Positions 1 to 8,785 of a stretch of 64,000 bases of DNA are shown here, piece after piece. The stretch is from the NCBI RefSeq assembly GCF_000814325.1, contig NZ_JPHF01000001.1, forward strand, positions 558,001 through 622,000, read 5' to 3'. The translations under genes and the position numbers were made by a program. Source of the stretch: Flavihumibacter sp. ZG627 (lineage in GTDB: Bacteria > Bacteroidota > Bacteroidia > Chitinophagales > Chitinophagaceae). Under the pieces are notes generated by a model. That model was given only the letters and a program-made list of their open reading frames with translations, was not told the DNA's origin and did not search any database. Positions within the stretch are counted from its first letter, which is position 1. Each line of letters opens with the position of its first letter.

Positions 1-2347
1 GTGGTGAATAACGGCCACCAGTATGTGATGCGTTCAATTCCCCTAATAATTCACTCAACAGTTCCTGGTAGTCATAGTTGTTAGCTACATGCGGAAGGAA
101 TTTTGCATAGTCGGTCTTTAAGCCTTTCCAGTCGATACCATGAATGGAAGGGTCATAGAATTTTTTCTGTACCTGCCTCCAGGTATGATCATAAATATAT
201 TCCCGCTCCTTGTATGCATTGAGTACCATTTCGCCATTAATGGATATTGGCGTTACTTTACCCGCATCATCAACTTTTACAAGGGAACCTTTATTGGTTA
301 CAAATAATGATTTGCCATCCTTGCTAACCCTGATGCCACTCGGTGTTCCGCCAAGTTTAGCCAGGATCTTAGTTTCCCGGGTGCGGGGTTCAGTTACCCA
401 TAGGTCATAACCTTTTTCAAAAGAAGCAAGATAATAGATCTTACTGCCATCATTACTCACTACATAATCAGCAATAGTGGAAGAATTTATGGTGAGTCTC
501 TCCACTCTGTTCTCAAGGTTATCAACCAGTGGCGTCCAGGATGGTTTTTCAGGGGAAAGAACTTTATCAGCCTGCTTTTTATTTTTATCTTTCTTTTCGT
601 TATTGTTTGCAGATTCACCTTTTTCCTCTTTTTCTTTATCTTCTTTTTCTTTCAGGAGTGCATACTCTTCTTTGCTGAGTTTGAATTTATCATAAAGCTC
701 CTGGTCAAGGAAGCCTGCATAAATATCTACTTCACGGCTTCCCTGCATGGCCAGCGATTTGCGCCCTTCTCTGGAACTTAACCATGTGAGCACCTTTCCA
801 TCCTGTGACCATTTCATATTGCCCTGTCCAAACCCGCTCTTCAGCGGGTGCATGATACCGTTAGAGCCATCTGCCTTGATAAGTGCCATATTACCAGTGA
901 ACCAGTTGCCTTCACCATCATCGGAAATGATCCACTTTCCATCCGGACTCCAATTGAAGTTCCAATCACCATCCGAATAGGAATAGTTCCTTCCCTCTGG
1001 TAACAAGGTCCGGGTTTTCCTGCTGACCGTATTATACACTTTCAAAATGTTTCTCTCTGCCACATACGCGATCTCTTTTCCATCCGGCGAAAATTTGGGC
1101 TGGTATTCTTCCTCCTCTGTTGCAATCAACGGTTCCTCAGTAATGACTGTTGATGCATAGAAATAGGGTTCTTCTTTTCTGCTTATGGTTGACTTATAAA
1201 TATCCCAGTTATCATTTCGTTCAGCAGCATAGATCAGGCTTCTTCCATCGGGGCTCCACTGCACCATTCTCTCCTGCTGGGGAGTATTGGTAATTCTTTT
1301 TGTTTGTACTCCTTCCACGCTCGTTACAAAGATCTCACCGCGTGTAACAAAGGCTATCTCTTTTCCATTGGGTGATAGTTCAAATTGTGTAACATTACCA
1401 TTGATGGATACATTTTTTTCCACACCTGCACGTCCATCATTGAATATCTGGATAGGAACTTTGGTGGGCAATCCACCCTCTTTTAGTGTATAGATCTCAC
1501 CATCGTAAGTGAAGCAAAGTGTATTGTCTCCTCCAATGCTGAGATGTCTTACAGGATGCCTTTGCAGTTTGGTAACCTGCTGCTCTGTCATTTTATTTCG
1601 TACAGGCGTTTTATAAATATTCTGCGAACCATTTTTTTCGCTCAGGTAATAAACAAACTCGTCATCCTTGCTAAACACAGGTTCGCGGTCTTCGCCTTCA
1701 TAACCACTTATCTGACGAAAGGTTTTTCCTGCTGTTTCCATGATCCAGATATCGCGGGTTACAGATGAGTTGTGATGTTTGCGCCAGGCATCTTCATAAC
1801 CTTTCCTGTCCTGGAATACAATTTGGTTTCCCTTACTGTTATAACGGGCAAATTCCATTCCGGCGGATGAAATAAGCTTATTACGTCCACCTTTAACCGA
1901 AACGGAATAGAGATTCATGAAAAGCCGTGGACTATAGAAACGAATATTCTTTTCCGGAATATTCCGTGCGCTTCCAAAAACCACTTCCTTATTATCAGGG
2001 GTAAAGTCATAGGGGTAGTCAGGTGCGCTATGCCATGTGACCCTTGTAGGTGTACCCCCCGTTGAAGGCATGGTAAATACATCAAAATTTCCATACCGGT
2101 CTGAAGAGAAAGCTATGGTCTTTCCATCGCGGCTCCATACCGGCATCATATCATGTGCCTCATGAATGGTGAGTGGAACGGCCACACCACCACTTGCATC
2201 AACCCGGTATATATCGCCTTTGTAGCCAAAAGCAATTGTTTTACCATCCGGACTAATAGCAGGGTATCGCATCCACAATGGATTTTCCTGACCAAATGCA
2301 GATGCCATTGCCATAAAAAAAAGCAGGGCAGATAATGACGATTTCAT
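1..2347 (-). CDS. Tricorn-like S41 family protease, partial (3' end outside window)
   Basis: The reading frame is open from an ATG at 2347 to the left edge, so at least 782 residues are present and the C-terminus is missing. Residues 1-20 form a signal peptide ending near AFGQ. The next roughly 650 residues are beta-propeller repeats of the PD40/WD40-like type (for example AISPDGKTIAFGYKGD, MPVWSRDGKTIAFSSD, QPKFSPDGKEIAYV). A charged Lys/Glu-rich insert lies near residues 540-600. At the left edge the frame reads ELNASHTGGRYSP, the beginning of the tricorn core and S41 serine-protease part. Family knowledge: such periplasmic proteins degrade peptides, with the propeller gating access. The catalytic Ser/Lys region lies outside the window, so activity cannot be judged. 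The next gene is divergent. Confidence 0.9.
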   Translation of the reverse strand, partial: MKSSLSALLFFMAMASAFGQENPLWMRYPAISPDGKTIAFGYKGDIYRVDASGGVAVPLTIHEAHDMMPVWSRDGKTIAFSSDRYGNFDVFTMPSTGGTPTRVTWHSAPDYPYDFTPDNKEVVFGSARNIPEKNIRFYSPRLFMNLYSVSVKGGRNKLISSAGMEFARYNSKGNQIVFQDRKGYEDAWRKHHNSSVTRDIWIMETAGKTFRQISGYEGEDREPVFSKDDEFVYYLSEKNGSQNIYKTPVRNKMTEQQVTKLQRHPVRHLSIGGDNTLCFTYDGEIYTLKEGGLPTKVPIQIFNDGRAGVEKNVSINGNVTQFELSPNGKEIAFVTRGEIFVTSVEGVQTKRITNTPQQERMVQWSPDGRSLIYAAERNDNWDIYKSTISRKEEPYFYASTVITEEPLIATEEEEYQPKFSPDGKEIAYVAERNILKVYNTVSRKTRTLLPEGRNYSYSDGDWNFNWSPDGKWIISDDGEGNWFTGNMALIKADGSNGIMHPLKSGFGQGNMKWSQDGKVLTWLSSREGRKSLAMQGSREVDIYAGFLDQELYDKFKLSKEEYALLKEKEDKEKEEKGESANNNEKKDKNKKQADKVLSPEKPSWTPLVDNLENRVERLTINSSTIADYVVSNDGSKIYYLASFEKGYDLWVTEPRTRETKILAKLGGTPSGIRVSKDGKSLFVTNKGSLVKVDDAGKVTPISINGEMVLNAYKEREYIYDHTWRQVQKKFYDPSIHGIDWKGLKTDYAKFLPHVANNYDYQELLSELLGELNASHTGGRYSP

Positions 2348-2506
2348 ATTTCAGCTGTTTAGTACCGTTAAAGTTATATGTGAACCGTGCAATGAAGTGC
2401 AGGGCTTTCACAATCGTTCTAAAAAGATTATGAATGGCAGAATCAATACTTAAACAAATGAAGCAGGCGAGGGCCGGCTTTCAGAAATTCATATAAAATC
2501 AGGATT

Positions 2507-3100
2507 ATGGCATTTCCAAACCAGGAGTTGATAAGGGCATTGCGACAAACTGCGGACCGGCTTCGTAGCGGTATTTATTATTCATGGGGGCATCATGGTG
2601 GATGCAATTGTGGCAATTTACTGCAGGTAGTGACGAACCTCAGTAAGGAAGAGATTCTCCGGCATGCCCATAATGGCACTGGTGAATGGACCGAACTGGC
2701 AGAGGAGTATTGCCCGGTTACCTCCGCTCCAGTAGGGCTATTAATGACCCGTTTACAGCAATTAGGTCTTACACCAACCGATATCCATAATATCGAATAC
2801 CTCGAAGACAGGGAGGTATTAGATTGGCTTCCCGGCGGTTTCCGGTGGCTAAAGCGGAACGTGCGGGAAGATGTGATCCTGTATTTCGAGGCTTTTGCGA
2901 ACCTGTTATCTGCAAAGTTGGTAATGCAGCGTTCATTGAACCAACTCCACATCAAGGAAATGGGTATCAGGGAGAAGGGGCATTTTCATGATCAGTTGGA
3001 GGAGCAGCAGGGCCGCAGCCCTTCCCAACCCATATCCGGAGGTTCGTATATAAGGAATACGGAAAGGAAGGTAGCCAGGCAACTCGCCATCGCTGATTGA
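2507..3100 (+). CDS. Conserved hypothetical protein with Cys-rich N-terminus; C-terminus probably altered
   Basis: This 197-residue cytoplasmic-looking protein has no signal peptide or membrane segment. I recognise no characterised family. It has a Gly/His/Cys patch near residues 27-36 (GHHGGCNCG), which could bind metal, and a Trp-rich stretch WLPGGFRWLKRN near residue 108. The last 56 codons overlap, on the opposite strand, the 3' end of the lacI gene. That tail (from about QLHIKEMG onward) is charged and low in order, unlike the rest. I infer the original stop codon was lost or the intergenic gap was deleted, so the ORF now reads into antisense lacI. It is divergent from the tricorn-like protease. 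Confidence 0.7.
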   Translation: MAFPNQELIRALRQTADRLRSGIYYSWGHHGGCNCGNLLQVVTNLSKEEILRHAHNGTGEWTELAEEYCPVTSAPVGLLMTRLQQLGLTPTDIHNIEYLEDREVLDWLPGGFRWLKRNVREDVILYFEAFANLLSAKLVMQRSLNQLHIKEMGIREKGHFHDQLEEQQGRSPSQPISGGSYIRNTERKVARQLAIAD

Positions 3101-3925
3101 TATCAAATACAGATCTTCCGGTATACGAATTTTAAATTCATATATGGTTTGCATAATACCTGCCAGGATCTCATCACTCATGGCAAAAAGAGTTGAGGGC
3201 CGGTTATTACCCTGCCACTGTTCACGGAACAAATTGCCTGCTTCCTCTTTACTGGTGGCAAAGACTATATCTGATTCCCCGAGGGCATATCCATGTTCTG
3301 AGAGTTTATTCCGGAAGCCTTTTATGCGGTCGTCAGTGATAGACATACGGGGGTCGCCAAAAATTCCCAGGATCCGGGTGTTGGAGGGTTGGTCTTTCCA
3401 AAGTTTTTCCACGGCCATCCTGGATGCCTGCTCTCCTGGAATGACTACTTTATGGGCAATGGATCCTGGAAGCGTCTTATCGAAAAAAACAATGGGTGTA
3501 CCGGTGGCTTCCAATTCCTGAAAATGTTCTATATCATGGCTCTGACGCGAAAGGGACACAAGAACACCATCCACCCCCATATTGGCACAGATCTCTGCAT
3601 TTTCTATTTCCCTGTCAATGCTGTCATTGGAATGTAGGATCAGGAGATTGTAGCCCTTTTCGTGGGTCACTTCTTCCACCGCCCTGATCACCGACGGAAA
3701 AAAGAAGGGAGAGATCTCGGGAATTATAAGGCCAATTGTATGGCTATTTCCCCTTCTCAGGTTGATGGCCATATGATTTGGGCGGTACCCGAGTTTATCA
3801 GCAACTTCCCGGATCGATTCACGTAAGCGGGCACTTACGTCAGGATGGCCTCTCAAAGCCCGTGAAACGGTGGAGGGATTGATATTGAGGCGTATAGCAA
3901 TATCTTTAATTGTTGGTCTGGGCAC
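2933..3925 (-). CDS. LacI-family transcriptional regulator of the sugar locus
   Basis: 330 residues. An N-terminal LacI helix-turn-helix with hinge helix covers roughly residues 5-57 (TIKDIAIRLNINPSTVSRAL). A periplasmic-binding-protein-like ligand domain follows (SHTIGLIIPEISPFFFPSV through the end). The start is GTG; no ATG precedes the conserved TIKDIA. The protein ends abruptly at FLDVELVQ, where LacI relatives usually carry a few more residues (about RES), and its 3' end lies inside the convergent hypothetical gene. It is divergent from the SusC gene, and a near-perfect LacI-type operator lies between them, so it most likely represses or activates the SusC/SusD operon in response to a sugar. 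The ligand is not determined; an alpha-glucoside or its product fits the neighbours. Confidence 0.93.
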   Translation of the reverse strand: MPRPTIKDIAIRLNINPSTVSRALRGHPDVSARLRESIREVADKLGYRPNHMAINLRRGNSHTIGLIIPEISPFFFPSVIRAVEEVTHEKGYNLLILHSNDSIDREIENAEICANMGVDGVLVSLSRQSHDIEHFQELEATGTPIVFFDKTLPGSIAHKVVIPGEQASRMAVEKLWKDQPSNTRILGIFGDPRMSITDDRIKGFRNKLSEHGYALGESDIVFATSKEEAGNLFREQWQGNNRPSTLFAMSDEILAGIMQTIYEFKIRIPEDLYLISISDGELPGYLPFRIPYIRTSGYGLGRAAALLLLQLIMKMPLLPDTHFLDVELVQ

Positions 3926-3985
3926 AAATAAGGAATTTATTGTTAAATTTCAGTAATATTGTCCTAATATGTAACTTGTACACAA

Positions 3986-4009
3986 CAAACGTTTGCGAAA
4001 CCGTTTGCC
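3986..4009. promoter_or_regulatory. LacI-type operator upstream of susC
   Basis: CAAACGTTTG at 3986-3995 is a perfect palindrome with the central CG typical of LacI/PurR operators; its right half continues as GTTTGCG. A second partial site, AAACCGTTT (3998-4006), follows immediately. The pair sits between the divergent lacI start (3925) and the susC start (4188). It is the natural target of the adjacent LacI protein. Confidence 0.6.
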
Positions 4010-4187
4010 GGACAAAAGTTAATAAAGTATTAAAAAAAAGAATCAATTTGATTGCGGATTTCTTGCCAGGTTTTTCGTTGTATGATCATTTTTAATGCAG
4101 CGTTCTTCCTTGCCTGACTGCCTAATATACACTTCAATAAACGACTTTCATAACCGTCACGAAAACCAAAACTAAAATTTAAAAATT

Positions 4188-7157
4188 ATGATTGCTGCAT
4201 TGCCACGTTGGGTGAGGGGGTTATCAACTCTCTTGCTACTGCTTTTCTTAGGCTCAGCCATTCAGGCGCAGGAGCGTACTATTACAGGAAAAATCACAGA
4301 TTCAAAAGATGGCAGTCCACTAATTGGTGCAACTGTTACTGTAAAAGGCTCAACCCGGGGCACTTCAACCGGTAGTGATGGAACCTTCAGTCTCGCGGGT
4401 GTGCCTGCTAATGCTTCAAGGCTGGTTGTTACATCTGTTGGTTTTACAACCCAGGAAATTGATATTTCTAATAAAAGTGAAATTGAGGTTGGACTGGTTG
4501 CTTCAGATGCTGCTCTCAGTGAAGTAGTTGTTGTAGGTTATGGTACTGCAAGGAAAAAAGACCTCACCGGATCAGTAGCCTCAGTAAAAGAAAAAGATTT
4601 TAACCGCGGAGTAATGGCTGCTCCCGATCAACTCATACAAGGTAAAGTTGCTGGAGTTCAGGTTCTGAATAACAGTGGTCAACCCGGTGGAGCTACAACC
4701 GTTCGTATTAGAGGTAATGCCTCTGTACGTGCTGGTAACCAGCCTTTGTATGTAGTAGATGGTGTTCCTCTTGATAATAATAATGCCCGAAGCGGCGCAA
4801 CCGGTGCAATTGGAAATACACCAGGGGCTAACCCGTTAAACTTTATCAATCCGAATGATATCGCATCCATGGATGTATTGAAAGATGCATCTGCTGCAGC
4901 CATTTACGGATCACGTGGTTCAAATGGTGTTGTGTTGATTACCACAAAGCGCGGACTGAGTGGGGAGCCATCAATAACATTTAATACTTCAGTTGGTTTC
5001 AGTAACCTGTTGAAGAAACTGGATGTGCTTGACGCCGGTGAATATAGAGCCGCCCTTGACAAGTATAATCTTACACAGGGTGATTTTGGAGATGATGTTG
5101 ATGCCATGGATGCTATTGCGCGTACGGCTATCACTGAAAATTATAACGCATCTATTGCAGGTGGTAATGACCGTGGCCGTTATCGTGTATCTCTCGGATA
5201 CATGGACCAGGAGGGTATCATGCGTAAAGCTCGATTCAGAAAGTATACCGGTAATATTTCTGCTGGTTTTAAATTTCTGGAAAGCAAAAAACTTGGACTA
5301 GACGTTAACCTGCTTACTTCCCATAACGTAGAAGATATAGCTCCGATCTCAAATGATGCAGGCTTCCAGGGAAGCATGGTAGGTCAGGCTTTGCAATGGA
5401 ATCCTACGCGCGCTCTCAGAAACGCCGATGGCACTTTATTCGTGGAAGCTGGTTCCACAACGGTAAACCCATTGGCAATGTCTGAAGCCTATAATGATTT
5501 GTCTAACCTTACGAACGTGTTGGGAAGCATTTCACCATTCTACCGCTTTAACAGCAACTTTGAATATCGCATGCTCTTCAGCGTTCGTTATGCAAGTGGT
5601 AACCGTAACCAGGAGATCAAGGATTGGATAAATATCCAGAACGTTACTGACAGAGGTATTGCTGCCTCAAGCAATAACCAGCTGGTAACTACACAATTCA
5701 CAAATACTTTGAATTACACTAAAGACATCAATGATAATTTTAGTGTAACTGCACTTGTTGGTCATGAATACATGAAGTTCCAAAACAAAGGATTTTTCTT
5801 TGCTGCTCAGGACTTTGATGAATTCGGTCTGAATTACTACGATTATTTCCAGTACTCTACAAATGCAAGCAGGAGCGTCTTTTCTTTTGCTGATCCAACC
5901 TCTGAGCTGCAATCTTACTTCGCAAGGGCAACCCTTAATATGTATGATAAATACCTGCTTACTGCAACTTTCCGTGCTGACGGATCAAGTAAGTTTGGTT
6001 CTGATAATAAGTATGGTTACTTCCCTTCCTTTGGTGCTGCCTGGAACATCACTAATGAAGAATTCATGAAGGGCAGCAATGTTTTCAACACACTGAAATT
6101 AAGAGCTGGTTGGGGTATCACTGGTAACCAGGAGTTTCCTGCCGGCGCCTCCCTTACCCGTTATCGCTTCACCGCTCCAGGACAGGCGCAAAGAACAAAC
6201 TTTGGTAATGATAAATTGAAATGGGAAACATCTGTAACAACCAATATTGGTCTTGACTTTGGTTTTGCCAATGACAGGGTATATGGTAGTATTGATTATT
6301 TCAAAAAAGATACCGAGGACTTTCTCTTTGAGCAGTTCATTGCACAACCCGGCCCTGCTGGTAAATATTGGGTGAACCTGCCAGGTAATATCATCAATGA
6401 GGGTATTGAAGTTGCATTAAACACGGCCATTATCCGCAGCTCAGACCTTAACTGGAACCTCGGTGTGGTGGCAACTTTCCAAAAAAATGAACTCACCAAC
6501 TTCGGTAGCCAGATCATTGAAACAGGTGGTTTGCACGGACAGGGTATTTCCGGAACTACCATTCAGCGCCTCATAAATGGTCAGCCACTTAATGTATTCT
6601 ATCTGCGCGACTACCAGGGCATCAATAAAACTACCGGACAGAGTGATTATAGTAATGAAGGCCAGCAGATTTATGCAGGAGATCCAAACCCTGATTTCAT
6701 TCTTGGTATCAGTACTGATGTTGCCTGGAAAAAATGGTCTCTTGGTGTAAACCTGAATGGCGCATATGGCCACCAGATTTACAACAATACTGCCAATACT
6801 GTACTTCCAATTGGCAACCTCGGAACAAGGAATGTTGCGAAAGACCTGGTATCTACGGCTGACCTCGAAAGCCAGTCTAACCCCGTTGCTGCCTCTACAC
6901 GTTATCTGGAGAAAGGAGACTACCTGAAACTTGCAAACGCAACATTGAACTATAGCCTTGGTAAAATTGGTAAGACCTTCAGGAATGTGAATATTTCTCT
7001 CACCGGCCAGAATCTTTTGCTGTTCACAAATTACAGCGGTTTCGATCCGGAAGTGAATACGGACAAATCTATTGATGGCGTTCCATCATTTGGAATCGAG
7101 TATACTCCGTTCCCATCTGCACGTACCATATTGTTGGGTGTAAACTTTACTTTATAA
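4188..7157 (+). CDS. SusC-family TonB-dependent outer-membrane transporter
   Basis: 989 residues, the usual SusC length. A signal peptide ends near AIQAQ (about residue 28). A carboxypeptidase-regulatory-like domain covers about residues 30-115 (TITGKITDSKDGSPLIGATV). The TonB-box-like segment EVVVVGYGTARK follows, then the plug (VRIRGNASV, PLYVVDGVPLDNNN, IYGSRGSNGVVLITTKRG), then a long beta-barrel ending in an aromatic/hydrophobic terminal strand (ILLGVNFTL). Family role: energy-dependent import of an oligosaccharide across the outer membrane together with SusD. The susD gene follows after 18 bases. The neighbouring GH65, GH37 and GH97 enzymes suggest an alpha-glucoside as cargo. Confidence 0.96.
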   Translation: MIAALPRWVRGLSTLLLLLFLGSAIQAQERTITGKITDSKDGSPLIGATVTVKGSTRGTSTGSDGTFSLAGVPANASRLVVTSVGFTTQEIDISNKSEIEVGLVASDAALSEVVVVGYGTARKKDLTGSVASVKEKDFNRGVMAAPDQLIQGKVAGVQVLNNSGQPGGATTVRIRGNASVRAGNQPLYVVDGVPLDNNNARSGATGAIGNTPGANPLNFINPNDIASMDVLKDASAAAIYGSRGSNGVVLITTKRGLSGEPSITFNTSVGFSNLLKKLDVLDAGEYRAALDKYNLTQGDFGDDVDAMDAIARTAITENYNASIAGGNDRGRYRVSLGYMDQEGIMRKARFRKYTGNISAGFKFLESKKLGLDVNLLTSHNVEDIAPISNDAGFQGSMVGQALQWNPTRALRNADGTLFVEAGSTTVNPLAMSEAYNDLSNLTNVLGSISPFYRFNSNFEYRMLFSVRYASGNRNQEIKDWINIQNVTDRGIAASSNNQLVTTQFTNTLNYTKDINDNFSVTALVGHEYMKFQNKGFFFAAQDFDEFGLNYYDYFQYSTNASRSVFSFADPTSELQSYFARATLNMYDKYLLTATFRADGSSKFGSDNKYGYFPSFGAAWNITNEEFMKGSNVFNTLKLRAGWGITGNQEFPAGASLTRYRFTAPGQAQRTNFGNDKLKWETSVTTNIGLDFGFANDRVYGSIDYFKKDTEDFLFEQFIAQPGPAGKYWVNLPGNIINEGIEVALNTAIIRSSDLNWNLGVVATFQKNELTNFGSQIIETGGLHGQGISGTTIQRLINGQPLNVFYLRDYQGINKTTGQSDYSNEGQQIYAGDPNPDFILGISTDVAWKKWSLGVNLNGAYGHQIYNNTANTVLPIGNLGTRNVAKDLVSTADLESQSNPVAASTRYLEKGDYLKLANATLNYSLGKIGKTFRNVNISLTGQNLLLFTNYSGFDPEVNTDKSIDGVPSFGIEYTPFPSARTILLGVNFTL

Positions 7158-7175
7158 CGGAAAACCAAAAGCAAA

Positions 7176-8711
7176 ATGAAAATCAAGAATATATTAATCT
7201 TAGCCACTCTTTCTACCACATTGCTTTTCTCCTGTACAAAGCTGGAGGAAGAGTTTGATGACAGCCTTAGTGCTGTTGCGGAAGACGATATTGATCCGCA
7301 ATCTATCCTCCAGGGCGCCTATTCTGCATTGAATACTCCCTTCCAGGACCAGAGCCGCTTCTGGGCTGCCCAGGAGCATACAGGCGATGCCGTGATCGGA
7401 CCAACACGTGGTGCAGACTGGGATGATAATGGGGTTTGGCGTGTTCTTCACAATCACCGCTGGAATGCCGACCATGGATTTCTTCGTGATACCTATCGTG
7501 AACTTCAGCAAACTCAGTATTTCTCAACAAACGTGATTGCATTATCTGCTGCATCTGCGCAGCAAAAGGCGGAAGCAAGATTTATTCGCGCACTCTCCAT
7601 GTTCTGTACACTTGATGGATGGGACCAGGTTCCATTCAGAGAGGGTGAAAATTTTGAAGATCTTACTATCCTTCCTGAAACCAAAAAAGGAGTGGATGCT
7701 GCAAACTTCATCATTGCTGAACTTGAAGCCGCTGTAGCCAGCTTGCCAAACGGACCTATGATCAAGGCAAACAAGAATGCGGCTAAAGCCCTCATGATGA
7801 AGGTTTATCTTAACAAAGCCGTCTATAAGGACAGAACCAAGCAGCCCGCAGCTGGCGACTTCGATAATGCCGATATGGCCCGTGTTATAGCACTTGCGGA
7901 TGAGATCATTGCATCCACTGATCCAAAGTACTCACTGCAGGCAAGCTATTTCGAAAACTTCGCACCAAATAACTCCGCCATTTCTAAGGAGATTATTTAT
8001 GCATTGGAAAATACACCTGGGGTTAGAGGTGGTAACGTAAGAAGCCGCTGGTTTGCACAATTACATTATAACCAGAATCCTAGTGGATGGAATGGATTTG
8101 CAACACTTTCTGATTTCTATGACAAATTTGAAGAAGATGATGATCGTCTCGTTCAGAGTTACCCCGGCATTACTTCTGTAGGTGGAGTAAAAGTTGGATT
8201 CCTGGAAGGTCAGCAGTTTGATCAGAACAATGTTGCCCTTAAGGATAGAAAAGGTGCACCTCTGGCTTTCACAAGGGAAGTTAAACTCACTGAAACTGGA
8301 GATAATCTTGAAATTACAGGTATCCGTGTAGTGAAATACCCTATTGATTATGTAAGCGGCGACCAGTCAGATAATGAATATGTAATATTTCGTTACGCTG
8401 ATGTATTGTTGATGAAGGCTGAAGCGCTACTCCGTTCAGGTAATGAGGCTGCTGCAAGGGATATCGTAAATGAGATCCGTAATTTGCGTGGTGTGGATGA
8501 TTTTACTACCCTTACATTAGACAATCTGATTGACGAAAGAGGCCGTGAATTGTATTGGGAAGGATGGCGTCGTAATGACCTGATCCGTTTTGGTAAGTTC
8601 CTGGATGCGTGGCAGGAAAAACCAGCCAGCGATGCGAAATACCTGCTGTTTGCAATTCCAAACGAGCAGCTCGCAGTTAATCCGAACCTCACACAGAATC
8701 CTGGATTCTAA
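7176..8711 (+). CDS. SusD/RagB-family surface glycan-binding lipoprotein
   Basis: 511 residues with a lipoprotein signal whose lipobox Cys is residue 20 (TTLLFSC). The N-terminal SusD-like helical part (SILQGAYSALNTPFQDQ) and the C-terminal RagB/SusD signature (YADVLLMKAEALLRSGN, RGRELYWEGWRRNDLIRF) are both intact. It ends in NPNLTQNPGF, as is common in the family. It caps the upstream SusC as the glycan-binding lid. It is cotranscribed with susC and followed by a strong terminator at 8736-8767, so the lipoprotein genes behind it may be expressed at a lower level or separately. Confidence 0.96.
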   Translation: MKIKNILILATLSTTLLFSCTKLEEEFDDSLSAVAEDDIDPQSILQGAYSALNTPFQDQSRFWAAQEHTGDAVIGPTRGADWDDNGVWRVLHNHRWNADHGFLRDTYRELQQTQYFSTNVIALSAASAQQKAEARFIRALSMFCTLDGWDQVPFREGENFEDLTILPETKKGVDAANFIIAELEAAVASLPNGPMIKANKNAAKALMMKVYLNKAVYKDRTKQPAAGDFDNADMARVIALADEIIASTDPKYSLQASYFENFAPNNSAISKEIIYALENTPGVRGGNVRSRWFAQLHYNQNPSGWNGFATLSDFYDKFEEDDDRLVQSYPGITSVGGVKVGFLEGQQFDQNNVALKDRKGAPLAFTREVKLTETGDNLEITGIRVVKYPIDYVSGDQSDNEYVIFRYADVLLMKAEALLRSGNEAAARDIVNEIRNLRGVDDFTTLTLDNLIDERGRELYWEGWRRNDLIRFGKFLDAWQEKPASDAKYLLFAIPNEQLAVNPNLTQNPGF

Positions 8712-8735
8712 TAAAAACATAATCGGATAAAATTC

Positions 8736-8769
8736 AAGAGGTCATTGTAACAAATGACCTCTTTTTATT
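8736..8769 (+). terminator. Rho-independent terminator after susD
   Basis: An 11-base-pair perfect stem (8736-8746 with 8753-8763), a six-base loop, and then T-rich sequence. It lies between susD and the first FG-GAP lipoprotein gene, separating the two parts of the locus. Confidence 0.85.
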
Positions 8770-8785
8770 TGTAGATTGATCTCCT

